Source: Sulfuriferula nivalis
Lineage (GTDB): Bacteria > Pseudomonadota > Gammaproteobacteria > Burkholderiales > Sulfuriferulaceae
DNA length: 64,000 bases
Reading direction: 5' to 3'
Assembly: GCF_009937995.1 (NCBI RefSeq)
Contig: NZ_AP021881.1
Coordinates: 558,001-622,000 of the forward strand
This document shows, piece after piece, positions 50,244 through 59,473 of the stretch (position 1 is the stretch's first letter; each line of letters begins with the position of its first letter). Both the position numbers and the translations under genes were made by a program. Below the pieces are notes generated by a model. It searched no databases, was not told the origin of the DNA, and was given only the letters and a program-made list of their open reading frames with translations.

Positions 50244-50280
50244 AAGTATTCATCAACTGCTCACTGAACAAGGAAATTAA

Positions 50281-51177
50281 ATGTCGATATTGCCACGCTG
50301 GTTGAAAGCTTTAGCTAAGCGTTCAAATACTTTAGTAAAGCTTAATGCGAGCTTGAGATGGAAATTCCATGTACTAACGGATTGGTGGGGAACAAAAGTC
50401 TGGACGAAAACTAGCGAGGTAGTGACGCCGCTAGGTTTTAAATTGACTTCGGGTTTGCACCCTGCATATGAGTTAATGCGAATTGGAAAGTTTGAAGTAG
50501 AGGAAACAGCAATAATCACGAAACTATTGCCTCAAGTGGATGTATTCGTGGATATAGGTGCCAATCTTGGTTATTACACTTGCCTTGCTCTGCAGTCTGG
50601 AAAACCTGTGATCGCTTTTGAGCCACAACAGCAGAACTTACAATGTTTATTTCAAAACCTAACAGCAAACGGATGGGAAAGTAGGACGGAAGTATTTCCC
50701 CTTGCGCTAAGTGATCGGCCTGGGTTGCTGACATTGTATGGGGCGTCAGGGCCATCAGCTTCTTTGGTTAAAAACTGGGCGGGTTATTCATCTCGCTTCA
50801 AGAAGATTGTTCCTGTTTCAACGTTGGATAATGTCTTGGCTGGACGTTTTATTGGTGAGCGTTTGTTTATTAAAATGGACGTAGAGGGGGCTGAATTTCA
50901 AGTGCTGAAAGGCGCATTGGCAACACTCCGTCTTGTACCTAAACCTATTTGGTTATTGGAGATATGTCTTGAAGAATTTCATCCTGATGGAAGAAACCCA
51001 GATTTCCAAGAAATATTTAAATTATTTTGGGACAATGGTTACCAAGCATTTACTGCAACTGGTATCCCAAAGTTAGTGAATCCTAGTGAAGTGGCAAATT
51101 GGATCGAAAAAGGCCATGCTGAATCTGGAACTTTTAATTATGTATTTTCCAAATCGGAAGAAATATTTACGCAGTAA
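50281..51177 (+). CDS. FkbM-family methyltransferase
   Basis: The 298-residue protein has the FkbM core: VFVDIGANLGYYTCLAL (SAM motif I, about residue 85), VIAFEPQQQNLQCL (motif II) and FIKMDVEGAEFQVLKGAL (about 198). FkbM enzymes O-methylate sugars or polyketides; the likely substrate here is a glycan residue. GGAA lies 5 bases before the ATG. It is adjacent to the related gene upstream and the GT2 downstream. Confidence 0.82.
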   Translation: MSILPRWLKALAKRSNTLVKLNASLRWKFHVLTDWWGTKVWTKTSEVVTPLGFKLTSGLHPAYELMRIGKFEVEETAIITKLLPQVDVFVDIGANLGYYTCLALQSGKPVIAFEPQQQNLQCLFQNLTANGWESRTEVFPLALSDRPGLLTLYGASGPSASLVKNWAGYSSRFKKIVPVSTLDNVLAGRFIGERLFIKMDVEGAEFQVLKGALATLRLVPKPIWLLEICLEEFHPDGRNPDFQEIFKLFWDNGYQAFTATGIPKLVNPSEVANWIEKGHAESGTFNYVFSKSEEIFTQ

Positions 51178-51209
51178 TTGAATGCCCAACGGTAAAAGAC
51201 ATCCAAATA

Positions 51210-52244
51210 ATGTTTACAAAATTATCCATCTGCATTGCAACCTATAGCAGGGGAGCGTTTATTGGTGCGACGCTGGATTCTATCCTTGTTCAGATGGAGC
51301 CCGGCGTCGAGATTGTTGTTGTAGATGGCGCATCGCCGGACTCTACACCAGAAGTAATGGCACGATATGTGTTACAACATCCTGAAATCCGTTATTTTCG
51401 AGAGTCCATAAATTCTGGAGTTGATGCTGACTTCGATAAGGCAGTTGGTTATGCACGAGGAGAGTACTGCTGGCTAATGACCGATGATGATTTGCTCCGC
51501 TCTGGTGCATTAACAAAAGTCCTGTTAACGCTTAATGGTGAAGATGATTTAATTGTCGTTAATTCAGAAGTTAGAAATAAGGACATGTCTGTAGTATTCG
51601 AGAATCAAAGCTTAATGTTTGACGCTGACAAGGGCTACCATCAGGTGGATAGTGAGGCTTTTTTTGCTGAAATTGCTGCTTATCTTTCGTTTATAGGCTG
51701 TGTCATAATTCGGCGGACATGCTGGCTCTCTAGAGATCGCGCCACCTATTATGGAACATTGTTTATTCATGTGGGGGTGATTTTCCAAACCCCACCGATA
51801 GCGAATGTTCGCGTGATAGCCGAGCCTTTAATCGTTATTCGCTATGGCAATGCAATGTGGACGCCCCGGAGTTTCGAGATTTGGATGTTCAAGTGGCCAA
51901 AGCTAATCTGGTCATTTCCGGATTTTTCGGACGCAGTAAAAAGAAAGGTCTGCCGTCGTGAGCCGTGGCGAAGTGCCAAAGCACTTTTTCACAACCGGGC
52001 ACTTGGGGCTTATTCAGTAGCAGAGTTCCGCAAGTTTTGGCCGAATGAAACCAGTAAAGTGGAGCGGGTAATCGCTTATGTCCTAAGTGTTTTCCCTGCT
52101 TCGGTGGCGAATTTTATCATGGTGTTTTATTTTGCTATTTTAGTTAAGCCAGCGCCGATGGCTTTGCATGATTTGTTGTGTAGTCGCAATGCGGGGTTGC
52201 TGAGCAGGCTTGTGACTCGGGTTTTGGGGGGCGTTCGTAAATAA
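51210..52244 (+). CDS. Glycosyltransferase family 2 (possible dideoxyhexosyltransferase)
   Basis: The 344-residue GT-A protein begins LSICIATYSRGAFIGATLDS, then VVVDGASPDSTPEVM and the metal-binding region WLMTDDDLL. The C-terminal half is hydrophobic in part (about residues 290-315). The N-terminal pattern resembles RfbV-type abequosyltransferases, which would suit the CDP-dideoxysugar genes in this locus, but this is a low-confidence substrate guess. The next gene starts one base after its stop. Confidence 0.75.
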   Translation: MFTKLSICIATYSRGAFIGATLDSILVQMEPGVEIVVVDGASPDSTPEVMARYVLQHPEIRYFRESINSGVDADFDKAVGYARGEYCWLMTDDDLLRSGALTKVLLTLNGEDDLIVVNSEVRNKDMSVVFENQSLMFDADKGYHQVDSEAFFAEIAAYLSFIGCVIIRRTCWLSRDRATYYGTLFIHVGVIFQTPPIANVRVIAEPLIVIRYGNAMWTPRSFEIWMFKWPKLIWSFPDFSDAVKRKVCRREPWRSAKALFHNRALGAYSVAEFRKFWPNETSKVERVIAYVLSVFPASVANFIMVFYFAILVKPAPMALHDLLCSRNAGLLSRLVTRVLGGVRK

Positions 52245-52245
52245 A

Positions 52246-53220
52246 ATGCCAACAGTACTCATTACAGGAATAACCGGACAGGATGGCTCGTATTTGGCAG
52301 AGTTGCTGCTAACCAAGAATTGCCGTGTCATTGGTGCAGTGAGAGATGTTCAAAATGCTAAGGTATTGCTTCCTGAGGGATTGCAAAATAGTGTTGAGTT
52401 GATTTCGTGGGATATGCTGGATCAGCATATCATGGTGGAAGTGTTGTCGGAATATCGCCCGGCACAAATTTACAACTTTGCGGCATATTCATCAGGGGCC
52501 GGAATGTTTGATGACCCCGTTGGGGTGGGAGAGGTGAATGGTCTGGCTGTAACACGCATATTGGAAGCAATGCGTGAGGTAGATACAAAAATACGATTTT
52601 GCCAAGCATCAAGCAGAGAGATTTTTGGTGAAGCGGTTGAAAGTCCTCAGACTGAATGTACGCTAGCTAATCCACGCAGCCCGTATGGTGCGGCTAAGCT
52701 TTACGCAGATTCCATGATACGAATTTACCGTCAACGCTACGACCTTTTTGCATGCTCAGCAATTTTGTTTAATCACGAGAGTCCGCGTCGTGGTTTGGGC
52801 TTTGTGACCAGAAAAATTACTCATGAAGCCGCGAAAATCAAGCTTGGTTTGGCCAAAGAGTTGCATCTCGGTAATCTGGACGCGCAACGAGATTGGGGTT
52901 TTGCAGGTGATTATGTGCGCGCTATGTGGTTAATGCTGCGACAGGAATGCGCAGAAGATTATATTGTGGCGACTGGAAAAGCGCATTCGGTTCGTGAATT
53001 ATGTGACTTTGCTTTTAGCCGTCTAGGACTGGATTATCGTGATTATGTGCGTGAGGATGTATCGGCTTATCGGCCTGTTGAACCTGCGCTACTTGTTGGA
53101 TGTGCAGCTAAGGCAAAGCTTAAATTAAAGTGGGAGCCAGAAGTGGGGTTTAGAGAACTAGTACACATGATGGTGGATGCAGATTTGCGAACCTTAAGTG
53201 CTAAGATTGAAAAAAATTGA
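52246..53220 (+). CDS. Gmd-like NAD(P)-dependent SDR (second copy, divergent)
   Basis: The 324-residue protein aligns by eye along its length with Gmd: ITGITGQDGSYLAELLLTK, LFNHESPRRGLGFVTRKITH and GNLDAQRDWGFAGDYVRA. It is shorter than the gmd product at 46792 and differs at the active site: ASSRE (residues 121-125) replaces ASTSE, while Y147-x3-K151 is kept. The NADP-site RR is reduced to one Arg (GAVRD). It may be a dehydratase for another nucleotide sugar, or a reductase or epimerase evolved from Gmd. Confidence 0.75.
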   Translation: MPTVLITGITGQDGSYLAELLLTKNCRVIGAVRDVQNAKVLLPEGLQNSVELISWDMLDQHIMVEVLSEYRPAQIYNFAAYSSGAGMFDDPVGVGEVNGLAVTRILEAMREVDTKIRFCQASSREIFGEAVESPQTECTLANPRSPYGAAKLYADSMIRIYRQRYDLFACSAILFNHESPRRGLGFVTRKITHEAAKIKLGLAKELHLGNLDAQRDWGFAGDYVRAMWLMLRQECAEDYIVATGKAHSVRELCDFAFSRLGLDYRDYVREDVSAYRPVEPALLVGCAAKAKLKLKWEPEVGFRELVHMMVDADLRTLSAKIEKN

Positions 53221-53228
53221 TAGGTTAA

Positions 53229-54476
53229 ATGACGATGTACAAAAAAATTGAAAAATGCAGAATTTGTGGCAATACGCACTTAGAATGTGTATTGGATTTG
53301 GGCGAACAAATGCTCACAGGGGTGTTTCCGCGTGATAAAGATGCAAAGGTTACAACAGGCCCACTACGTTTGGTGAAATGTGTCGGCGGCGATGATGTAT
53401 GTGGGTTGCTGCAGATGGAGCACTCCTACGATTTGGGTGAGATGTATGGTGAGAATTATGGTTATCGTTCTGGCCTTAATGCCAGTATGGTGGCGCACCT
53501 CAATGCCAAGGTAAAAAAAATCCTTGAGCAGGTTGAGTTGACTGATGGGGATATTGTTATCGATATTGGCAGCAATGACAGCACGACGTTGCAAGCGTAT
53601 CCAGCTTCAGGGCCGGTTTTGGTTGGCGTAGATCCAACCGGTATCAAATTCCAAAGCTATTATCCTGCACATATTCAATTAATTCCTGATTTCTTTTCTT
53701 CTGCATTAGTGAACGAGCGCTTTCCAAACCAGAAAGCAAAGGTAATTACTTCATTCTCAATGTTCTATGATCTTGAAGATCCGATGAGTTTTATGCAGCA
53801 AGTGTATGACGTGCTTGCTGATGACGGTGTTTGGGTGTTTGAGCAAAGCTATATGCCGACCATGCTGGAAATGAATTCATACGACACGGTTTGCCATGAG
53901 CATCTCGAGTTTTATGCGTTGCATCAGATTAAATGGATGACAGATCGGGTGGGTTTTAAAATCATTGATGTAGAGTTCAATGATATCAATGGCGGGAGTT
54001 TTTCAGTCATGGTGTCGAAGGCAAATGGTGATTCAACCATTGCAGCGCCAGTGCAAAAAATTCTTGATGATGAATTGGGGGAACACTTAGATACACTTGT
54101 GCCATATCAAGCGTTTGCGCAACGGGTAGCTCAAACAAAGCGCAATTTGTTAAGATTTATTGAAAGTGCTCATGCGGAAAGCAAAACCGTGGCAGCATTA
54201 GGTGCCTCCACTAAGGGCAACGTGTTGTTGCAATATTGTGGTTTAACCACCAAAGAAATTGAATTTGTCGGTGAAGTGAATGCTGAGAAATTTGGTTGTT
54301 ATACACCAGGTACATGGATACCGATTATTCCGGAAGATGAGTTGTTGGCTAAAAATCCAGATTATCTGATTGTGTTGCCTTGGCATTTCAAACATTTTTT
54401 TGTGGCGAACAAAAAGTTTTCTAAAATGAGTTTGGTTTTTCCATTGCCTGATGTTGAGGTAGTGAAAATTGATTAG
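53229..54476 (+). CDS. SAM-dependent sugar C-methyltransferase (TylC3/NovU type)
   Basis: The 415-residue protein has the three-part layout of sugar C-methyltransferases. An N-terminal zinc-binding domain has CRICGNTHLECVLDLGEQ plus two more Cys (residues 9-63). A SAM domain has VIDIGSNDSTTLQAYP (about 105), and the C-terminal domain carries GASTKGNVLLQYCG. QSYMPTMLEMNSYDTVCHEH, with its YDTxCHEH signature, marks the catalytic region. These enzymes methylate the carbon next to a keto group of a nucleotide-4-keto-6-deoxy sugar, giving branched sugars. The nearby rfbG, rfbH and gmd make such keto sugars. Confidence 0.85.
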   Translation: MTMYKKIEKCRICGNTHLECVLDLGEQMLTGVFPRDKDAKVTTGPLRLVKCVGGDDVCGLLQMEHSYDLGEMYGENYGYRSGLNASMVAHLNAKVKKILEQVELTDGDIVIDIGSNDSTTLQAYPASGPVLVGVDPTGIKFQSYYPAHIQLIPDFFSSALVNERFPNQKAKVITSFSMFYDLEDPMSFMQQVYDVLADDGVWVFEQSYMPTMLEMNSYDTVCHEHLEFYALHQIKWMTDRVGFKIIDVEFNDINGGSFSVMVSKANGDSTIAAPVQKILDDELGEHLDTLVPYQAFAQRVAQTKRNLLRFIESAHAESKTVAALGASTKGNVLLQYCGLTTKEIEFVGEVNAEKFGCYTPGTWIPIIPEDELLAKNPDYLIVLPWHFKHFFVANKKFSKMSLVFPLPDVEVVKID

Positions 54477-55593
54477 TAACGCAACTAATGGAAAAGTGAA
54501 GGTTGATGAGTTAGCCAAGAAAAAAGCAGCTCGTGTCATCGCTTTTTATCTACCCCAATTTCATCCAACACCTGAAAATGATTTGTGGTGGGGGAAAGGT
54601 TTTACCGAGTGGACTAATGTCGCTAGCGCGAAGCCTTTGTTTAAGGGGCATGAGCAGCCAGTTATTCCTGCGGATTTAGGTTTTTATGACTTAAGGTTGC
54701 CTGAGACTAGGGTTGCGCAAGCAGAAATGGCCGCCGCTTTTGGGGTGGAGGGCTTTTGCTATTGGCATTACTGGTTTGCGGGTCGCCGCATGCTTGAGCG
54801 GCCTTTTGATGAAGTGCTTGCATCGGGATCGCCAGATTTCCCGTTTTGTCTGGGCTGGGCAAATCATTCATGGAGCGGGATCTGGAAGGACGAGCCGCAT
54901 CGATTATTAATCGACCAGACTTATCCAGGGGAAGCTGACGACAGGGTTCACTTCGAATATCTGTTAAAAGCTTTTCGCGATCACCGTTATATGACTGTAG
55001 ACGGCAAGCCGGTATTTGTAATTTTCAAACCGACAGATATGCCTGATGCCAAGAGGCGATTTGGTCTTTGGCGTGAGTTGGCAATAAAGGCTGGGCTTAA
55101 GGGTTTGCATATAGTAGGCATCAATATGCTGGACTTTAAAGATGCAGCGGTGCTTGGGTTGGATGCCGTTACGATATCGACTCTGGCCGTCACCAACACA
55201 GCGAATTCAGTGATTAACGAAGCGTCAAGAATTATATGGGGAATACGGCGGAGGTTGTCGCTGGGAGGGCCACGTATTGTTGAGTATAAGGATGCGATTA
55301 AACACCTTGTACCTGATCTCAACCAGTTTGATTGTGAAGCTTATCCTTGTGTTTATCCCAATTGGGATAACACGCCTCGCAAAGCTCGCAAAGGGCTGGT
55401 GCTGGCAAATTCGACCCCTGCGCTTTTTGAGGAGCATTTAAACGATGCTGTAAGTGCTTTGGATGGCCGTGTCGATGAGCACAAACTTGTCTTTTTAAAG
55501 TCATGGAATGAGTGGGCCGAAGGTAATCATCTGGAGCCAGATACGAAATGGGGCCTGCAGTATTTGCAGGCGCTTAAGCGAGTCATTGGATGA
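54469..55593 (+). CDS. WbsX-type glycosyltransferase
   Basis: This 374-residue protein matches the WbsX family (GH99-like TIM barrel used as a glycosyltransferase in O-antigen loci): VIAFYLPQFHPTPENDLWWG, GFTEWTNV, GFCYWHYWFAGRRMLERPF, LGWANHSWSG and FLKSWNEWAEGNHLEPD. The linkage is unknown. The likely start is TTG at 54469, overlapping the previous stop, with GAGG upstream; a GTG at 54496 is an alternative. It overlaps the next gene by ATGA. Confidence 0.85.
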   Translation: MISNATNGKVKVDELAKKKAARVIAFYLPQFHPTPENDLWWGKGFTEWTNVASAKPLFKGHEQPVIPADLGFYDLRLPETRVAQAEMAAAFGVEGFCYWHYWFAGRRMLERPFDEVLASGSPDFPFCLGWANHSWSGIWKDEPHRLLIDQTYPGEADDRVHFEYLLKAFRDHRYMTVDGKPVFVIFKPTDMPDAKRRFGLWRELAIKAGLKGLHIVGINMLDFKDAAVLGLDAVTISTLAVTNTANSVINEASRIIWGIRRRLSLGGPRIVEYKDAIKHLVPDLNQFDCEAYPCVYPNWDNTPRKARKGLVLANSTPALFEEHLNDAVSALDGRVDEHKLVFLKSWNEWAEGNHLEPDTKWGLQYLQALKRVIG

Positions 55594-56555
55594 GCAGCAG
55601 CAACCTCTCATCTAATCGAACAACGTTAGTCATCATCGGTGCATCGGGTTTTATCGGAGAGCATTTGTTAAGTGTTCTTGCTGAGCGGAATGATATCGAG
55701 ATTCGGGTGTTGGTGCATAGCAATAGGTCGAAGAATCATTCCAACTTGAGTTTCATTGAAGGGGATATGCTGAACTCGGATTCATTGGATGTGTTACTCA
55801 GTAAAAACTGTACCGTTATCAATTTGGCTTACCTTGTGCAGGATAATCTGGAAGCTATGGCTAATCTTGCTAATGCCTGCGTCAGGAACCAGATCCTGCG
55901 GTTGGTTCATTGCAGTACAGCAGTGGTGGCTGGAAGGGTTGATAGTGATTGGGTTACTGAAAGTACTCTATGTGTACCAATTTCAGAGTATGAACAAACC
56001 AAATTGCGGATGGAAGAAGTTTTGCTTGAACTAGCTATTGGAAAATTTGAGGTTACGATTCTTCGTCCAACTGCTGTGTTTGGTCCGGATGGCAAGAATT
56101 TACTCAAGATGGCGAATGAGCTAATGACGAAAAATTTGTTGATTAATTACGCCAAATCTTGCCTGTTTAATCGCAGGAGCATGAATCTTGTTTGTGTCGA
56201 GAATGTAGTTGCTGCATTGGTGTTTTTGCTAGATGCTGAAAAAGTAGATCGTGAAATTTTCATCATTGCTGATGATGACTCTCCAGTTAATAATTATCGC
56301 GATATAGAAAACAGATTGCTTACTAACTTCGGAAAATCTTATTTTGTTCCAAGGGTGTTCATTCCAAAATTCTGCCTTGGAGCATTGCTGCGTCTTGCAG
56401 GAAAGTCGAATATTAATCCATCCATAAAATACAGTGATCAGAAGCTCGTCCGATTGGGGTTTAAAAAACCACAAAATCTTGAAACGGCCATAGTCGCTTT
56501 TGCGGCATGGTATAAAAATTATCACACTAGCCAAAGTGTAGGGCATGTTATTTAA
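55590..56555 (+). CDS. NAD-dependent sugar epimerase/reductase (extended SDR)
   Basis: The 321-residue SDR has VIIGASGFIGEHLLSVL for NAD binding, CSTAVVAG and the catalytic Y-x3-K in SEYEQTKLRM, and LRPTAVFGPDGKN. It could reduce or epimerise a keto sugar made upstream, filling the step needed after rfbH, gmd or the C-methyltransferase; the substrate is not readable. It overlaps the WbsX gene by ATGA and the split MBOAT gene by 11 bases, so the whole run was one operon. Confidence 0.75.
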   Translation: MSSSNLSSNRTTLVIIGASGFIGEHLLSVLAERNDIEIRVLVHSNRSKNHSNLSFIEGDMLNSDSLDVLLSKNCTVINLAYLVQDNLEAMANLANACVRNQILRLVHCSTAVVAGRVDSDWVTESTLCVPISEYEQTKLRMEEVLLELAIGKFEVTILRPTAVFGPDGKNLLKMANELMTKNLLINYAKSCLFNRRSMNLVCVENVVAALVFLLDAEKVDREIFIIADDDSPVNNYRDIENRLLTNFGKSYFVPRVFIPKFCLGALLRLAGKSNINPSIKYSDQKLVRLGFKKPQNLETAIVAFAAWYKNYHTSQSVGHVI

Positions 56556-56628
56556 TTCTTACGAATTTATATTTTTGTTTTTTCCAATCGCGTTTGCCGG
56601 ATTTTTCTGGCTAGCACGCTATGGTTAA
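56545..56628 (+). pseudogene. 5' fragment of the MBOAT O-acyltransferase gene
   Basis: The ATG at 56545 (overlapping the end of the SDR gene) encodes 27 residues beginning MLFNSYEFIFLFFPIAFAGF, the usual N-terminus of AlgI-type MBOAT proteins. The frame is cut after GGT (56623-56625) by the IS, whose first bases TAA form a stop. It joins in frame to 57980 when the IS and one GGT copy are removed. Confidence 0.9.
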
Positions 56629-56664
56629 AGTGGACCCCTCCGTCAAGACAATAATACGTCGAGT

Positions 56665-57639
56665 TTAAGAGGGTAACCTTTCATATGCAGCTGCACGGCG
56701 CTGCCCCGGTTTTGTTTCTGGTTTTCGATCTTTTTCTAACAACGCTTTTCCTGACGTAGTGAACTTGTCCACGATGCTGGCACCACCGCCACTGGCTGTT
56801 CGATAAACCTCGTCTGGTGTTTTATAACCCAGTGACTGATGGATACGTTCAGCGTTATAAAACACAAAGTATTCCGTCAATCCTAGCAGCAGTGCTGGTA
56901 ATGTAGCATAGCCTTTCAAATATACGTCTTCGTGCTTGACGCTACGCCAGAGCCGTTCCACAAAGATGTTATCCAATGCCCGTCCGCGACCATCCATGCT
57001 AATCGTAATGCCGTTTTCCTTGAGTGCACCCGTAAACGCGTCACTGGTGAACTGACTGCCCTGATCAGTGTTAAATAACTCAGGTATGCCGTGCGACTGT
57101 AGTGCCTGTTCCAGACAGTCCACACAGAAGCCACTGTCCATCGTATTCGATAATCGCCATGCCAGCACTTTGCGCGAGTACCAATCTATCACTGCCACCA
57201 AATACACGAATCCTCGTGGCAGGCGCAGGTAAGTGATATCCGTACTCCACACCTGATTGGGACGGGTCACTGCGACACCTCTGAGCAGGTAAGGATAAAT
57301 CTTATGCTGCGGGTGCGCACGACTGGTGTTCGGTCCTGGCGCCATGCCAGCTAACCCCAGTGTGCGCATTAATCGTTGCACTCGTTTGCGATTGATGTGG
57401 TGTCCTATGCTACTCAGGTAATGCCTAATCTTGCGGCTGCCATAAAATGGATGCCGTGTGTATTCTGTGTCTATCAACGTCAGCAATGCCAATTCTTGTT
57501 CGTCAGTGGCTTTGATCAATCTGGGCGCATAAACGCTGGATCGCGCCACACCCGCCAATGCACACTGCTGACTGAGTGCTAAAGATGTGCATTGGCTAAT
57601 CCACTGCTTGCGCAGTGCTATGGGTTGATCCCGGACTTT
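56665..57639 (-). CDS. IS3-family transposase OrfB (DDE domain, made by -1 frameshift)
   Basis: The frame runs through the overlap with orfA without stops (ISQQCALAGV-like SQQCALAGVARSSVY) into the integrase core. The DDE residues lie in VWSTDITYLRL, LFNTDQGSQFTSD and DNIFVERLWRSVKHEDVYL. The first stand-alone start would be TTG at 57558, giving 297 residues; the normal product is the OrfAB fusion of about 415 residues made by slippage at the A8 run (57644-57637). Confidence 0.93.
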   Translation of the reverse strand, partial: KVRDQPIALRKQWISQCTSLALSQQCALAGVARSSVYAPRLIKATDEQELALLTLIDTEYTRHPFYGSRKIRHYLSSIGHHINRKRVQRLMRTLGLAGMAPGPNTSRAHPQHKIYPYLLRGVAVTRPNQVWSTDITYLRLPRGFVYLVAVIDWYSRKVLAWRLSNTMDSGFCVDCLEQALQSHGIPELFNTDQGSQFTSDAFTGALKENGITISMDGRGRALDNIFVERLWRSVKHEDVYLKGYATLPALLLGLTEYFVFYNAERIHQSLGYKTPDEVYRTASGGGASIVDKFTTSGKALLEKDRKPETKPGQRRAAAYERLPS

Positions 57640-57911
57640 TTTTTAAGCCAGTCCAATTCCATTTTGAGTCTGCCAATCTCGGAATACAGTCGCTCTGGAC
57701 TAGCAGAGAGATCCACTGGCTTCGGGCCGCGTTTGGCATTAAACAAGCCAGCAGCTTGTTCTTGCAACTCTTTCTTCCACAATCCAACCTGGGTCGGATG
57801 CACGCCAAATTCCTGACCTATTTCGTTAACCGTCTTGACACCACGAATCGCTTCCACTGCAACCTTGGCTTTAAACTCACCCGAAAAATGCTTACGATTT
57901 GTTTCACTCAC
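57618..57911 (-). CDS. IS3-family transposase OrfA
   Basis: The 97-residue DNA-binding protein has KHFSGEFKAKVAVEAIRG and a helix-turn-helix (VNEIGQEFGVHPTQVGLWKK), then a leucine-rich coil LYSEIGRLKMELDWLKKK. A GTG at 57911 with AGGAG 6 bases upstream is the likely start; an upstream ATG at 57941 is also open. The A8 slippery run lies in the LKKK codons. Confidence 0.9.
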   Translation of the reverse strand: MSETNRKHFSGEFKAKVAVEAIRGVKTVNEIGQEFGVHPTQVGLWKKELQEQAAGLFNAKRGPKPVDLSASPERLYSEIGRLKMELDWLKKKSGINP

Positions 57912-57979
57912 AACCCGCTCCTTTTTACAGCAGGTTACCATCTTAATTCATTGTCCAGAAATCGGGGTCCACTTTAGGT

Positions 57980-59473
57980 CGTAATGTCAGTGCATTGTGG
58001 CTTGCATTTGCTTCGCTATTTTTCTACGGGTGGTGGTCGCCCAAGTATGTTGGCTTGCTCCTCGCTTCAGTTGTTATAAACTATGGTATCGGTTATGTGA
58101 TCGGACATGCACGTAGTCGCACCCATGCAAAGCTGTTTCTCACATTCGCGATAACGACTAATCTTGTATTGCTGGGCTTCTACAAATACGCGAACTTTTT
58201 TATTGCCACTACAAACTGGTTGTCTGATGGGACATTGCCTTTGGTTGATATTATTTTGCCTCTGGGAATTTCCTTTTTTACCTTTACCCAAATTGCATTT
58301 TTGGTGGATGTGTATCGTGGAGTGGCTCGGGAATACAATTTCATCCACTATCTGCTGTTCGTTACGTATTTTCCTCATCTGATTGCTGGTCCCGTTCTTC
58401 ATCATGAGCAGATGATGCCTCAATTTGCCAAGCCAGAAACATATCGTTTGCAATGGGACAATGTGGCGTTAGGGCTGAGTATTTTTACCATTGGCTTGGC
58501 AAAAAAAGTACTGCTGGCAGACAGCTTTAGTGATTATGTCGGGCCGGTTTTTTCAGCTACGGGTTTGGGAGTCCAGCCAGACTTTATTGAAGCATGGACC
58601 GGTGCGTTGGCTTATACACTGCAACTGTACTTTGATTTTTCAGGTTACTCCGACATGGCTATTGGCATATCCATGGTATTTGGTATCAAGTTGCCAATCA
58701 ATTTTAATTCGCCATACAAGGCAGCGAACATTATTGATTTCTGGCGTCGTTGGCACATGACGCTTTCCAGATTTCTTCGTGACTATCTTTATATACCGTT
58801 AGGTGGAAACAGGAATGGAAAGTTAATGCGGTACATGAATCTTATGATTACGATGCTGCTGGGTGGTTTGTGGCACGGAGCTAATTGGACATTCGTAATT
58901 TGGGGTGGGTTGCATGGCCTCTACTTGGTTATTAATCACGCATGGCGATCCCTGGTTGCTGGTCGCATGCCTACGCAAGGTGTTCCTGCGCGTGTTTATT
59001 ATTTGGCTGCAACGCTACTTACTTTTGTATGTGTAGTTGTTGCCTGGGTTTTTTTCCGTGCGGAATCTTTTTCATCAGCGATTTTGGTATTAAAAGGATG
59101 TTTCGGTTATGGGGGTATTTCCTTGCCTTCCAAATTAGGCATGTTAGCTGATGGTCTTGGTAATTTAAGTGGATTGCTGCCTGTAGGGGTTACTTTTGGT
59201 GGTGTTTTCCTTAATATCCCAGGTATGGGTTCCATGGGTGGGCTTGCTCCATTTGCCAGATTATTAATACTTGGTTTGTTTATCGTCTGGTTTGCGCCAA
59301 ATAGTCAGCAGTTCTTCAACATAGTTGAGAATCTAAACAGAGAATCAAGGTTATTTAATTGGGCTGTTACTTGGCGGTTAAGACCAGCTATGGGGTTGTT
59401 TTTGGGTTGTGTATTCTGCTTGGCAGTGAGCAAGTTGGATAAGGTGAGCACTTTTCTTTATTATCAATTCTAA
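57980..59473 (+). pseudogene. MBOAT membrane O-acyltransferase (AlgI type), 3' part separated by the IS
   Basis: These 497 codons continue the frame broken at 56625; the intact gene would encode 524 residues. The fragment keeps nearly all the family core: about ten membrane helices, LYFDFSGYSDMAIGISMVFG, IIDFWRRWHMTLSRFLRDY and the catalytic-His region LLGGLWHGANWTFVIWGGL. AlgI-type MBOATs move acyl groups (often acetyl) across the membrane to polysaccharide with an SGNH partner. A truncated product might start at TTG 57995 but would lack the first helix. The gene overlaps the SGNH gene by TAATG. Confidence 0.9.

Larger units (their letters stand above)
56626..57976 (-). mobile_element. IS3-family insertion sequence, 1351 bp
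   Basis: The element is bounded by imperfect inverted repeats that begin TAAAGTGGACCCC on both ends (13 identical bases, then partial matches to about 29). It is flanked by a 3-bp direct repeat GGT (56623-56625 and 57977-57979), as usual for IS3 insertions. It carries overlapping orfA and orfB on the minus strand joined by a slippery A8 run. Everything needed for movement looks intact, which suggests a recent arrival. Confidence 0.95.
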
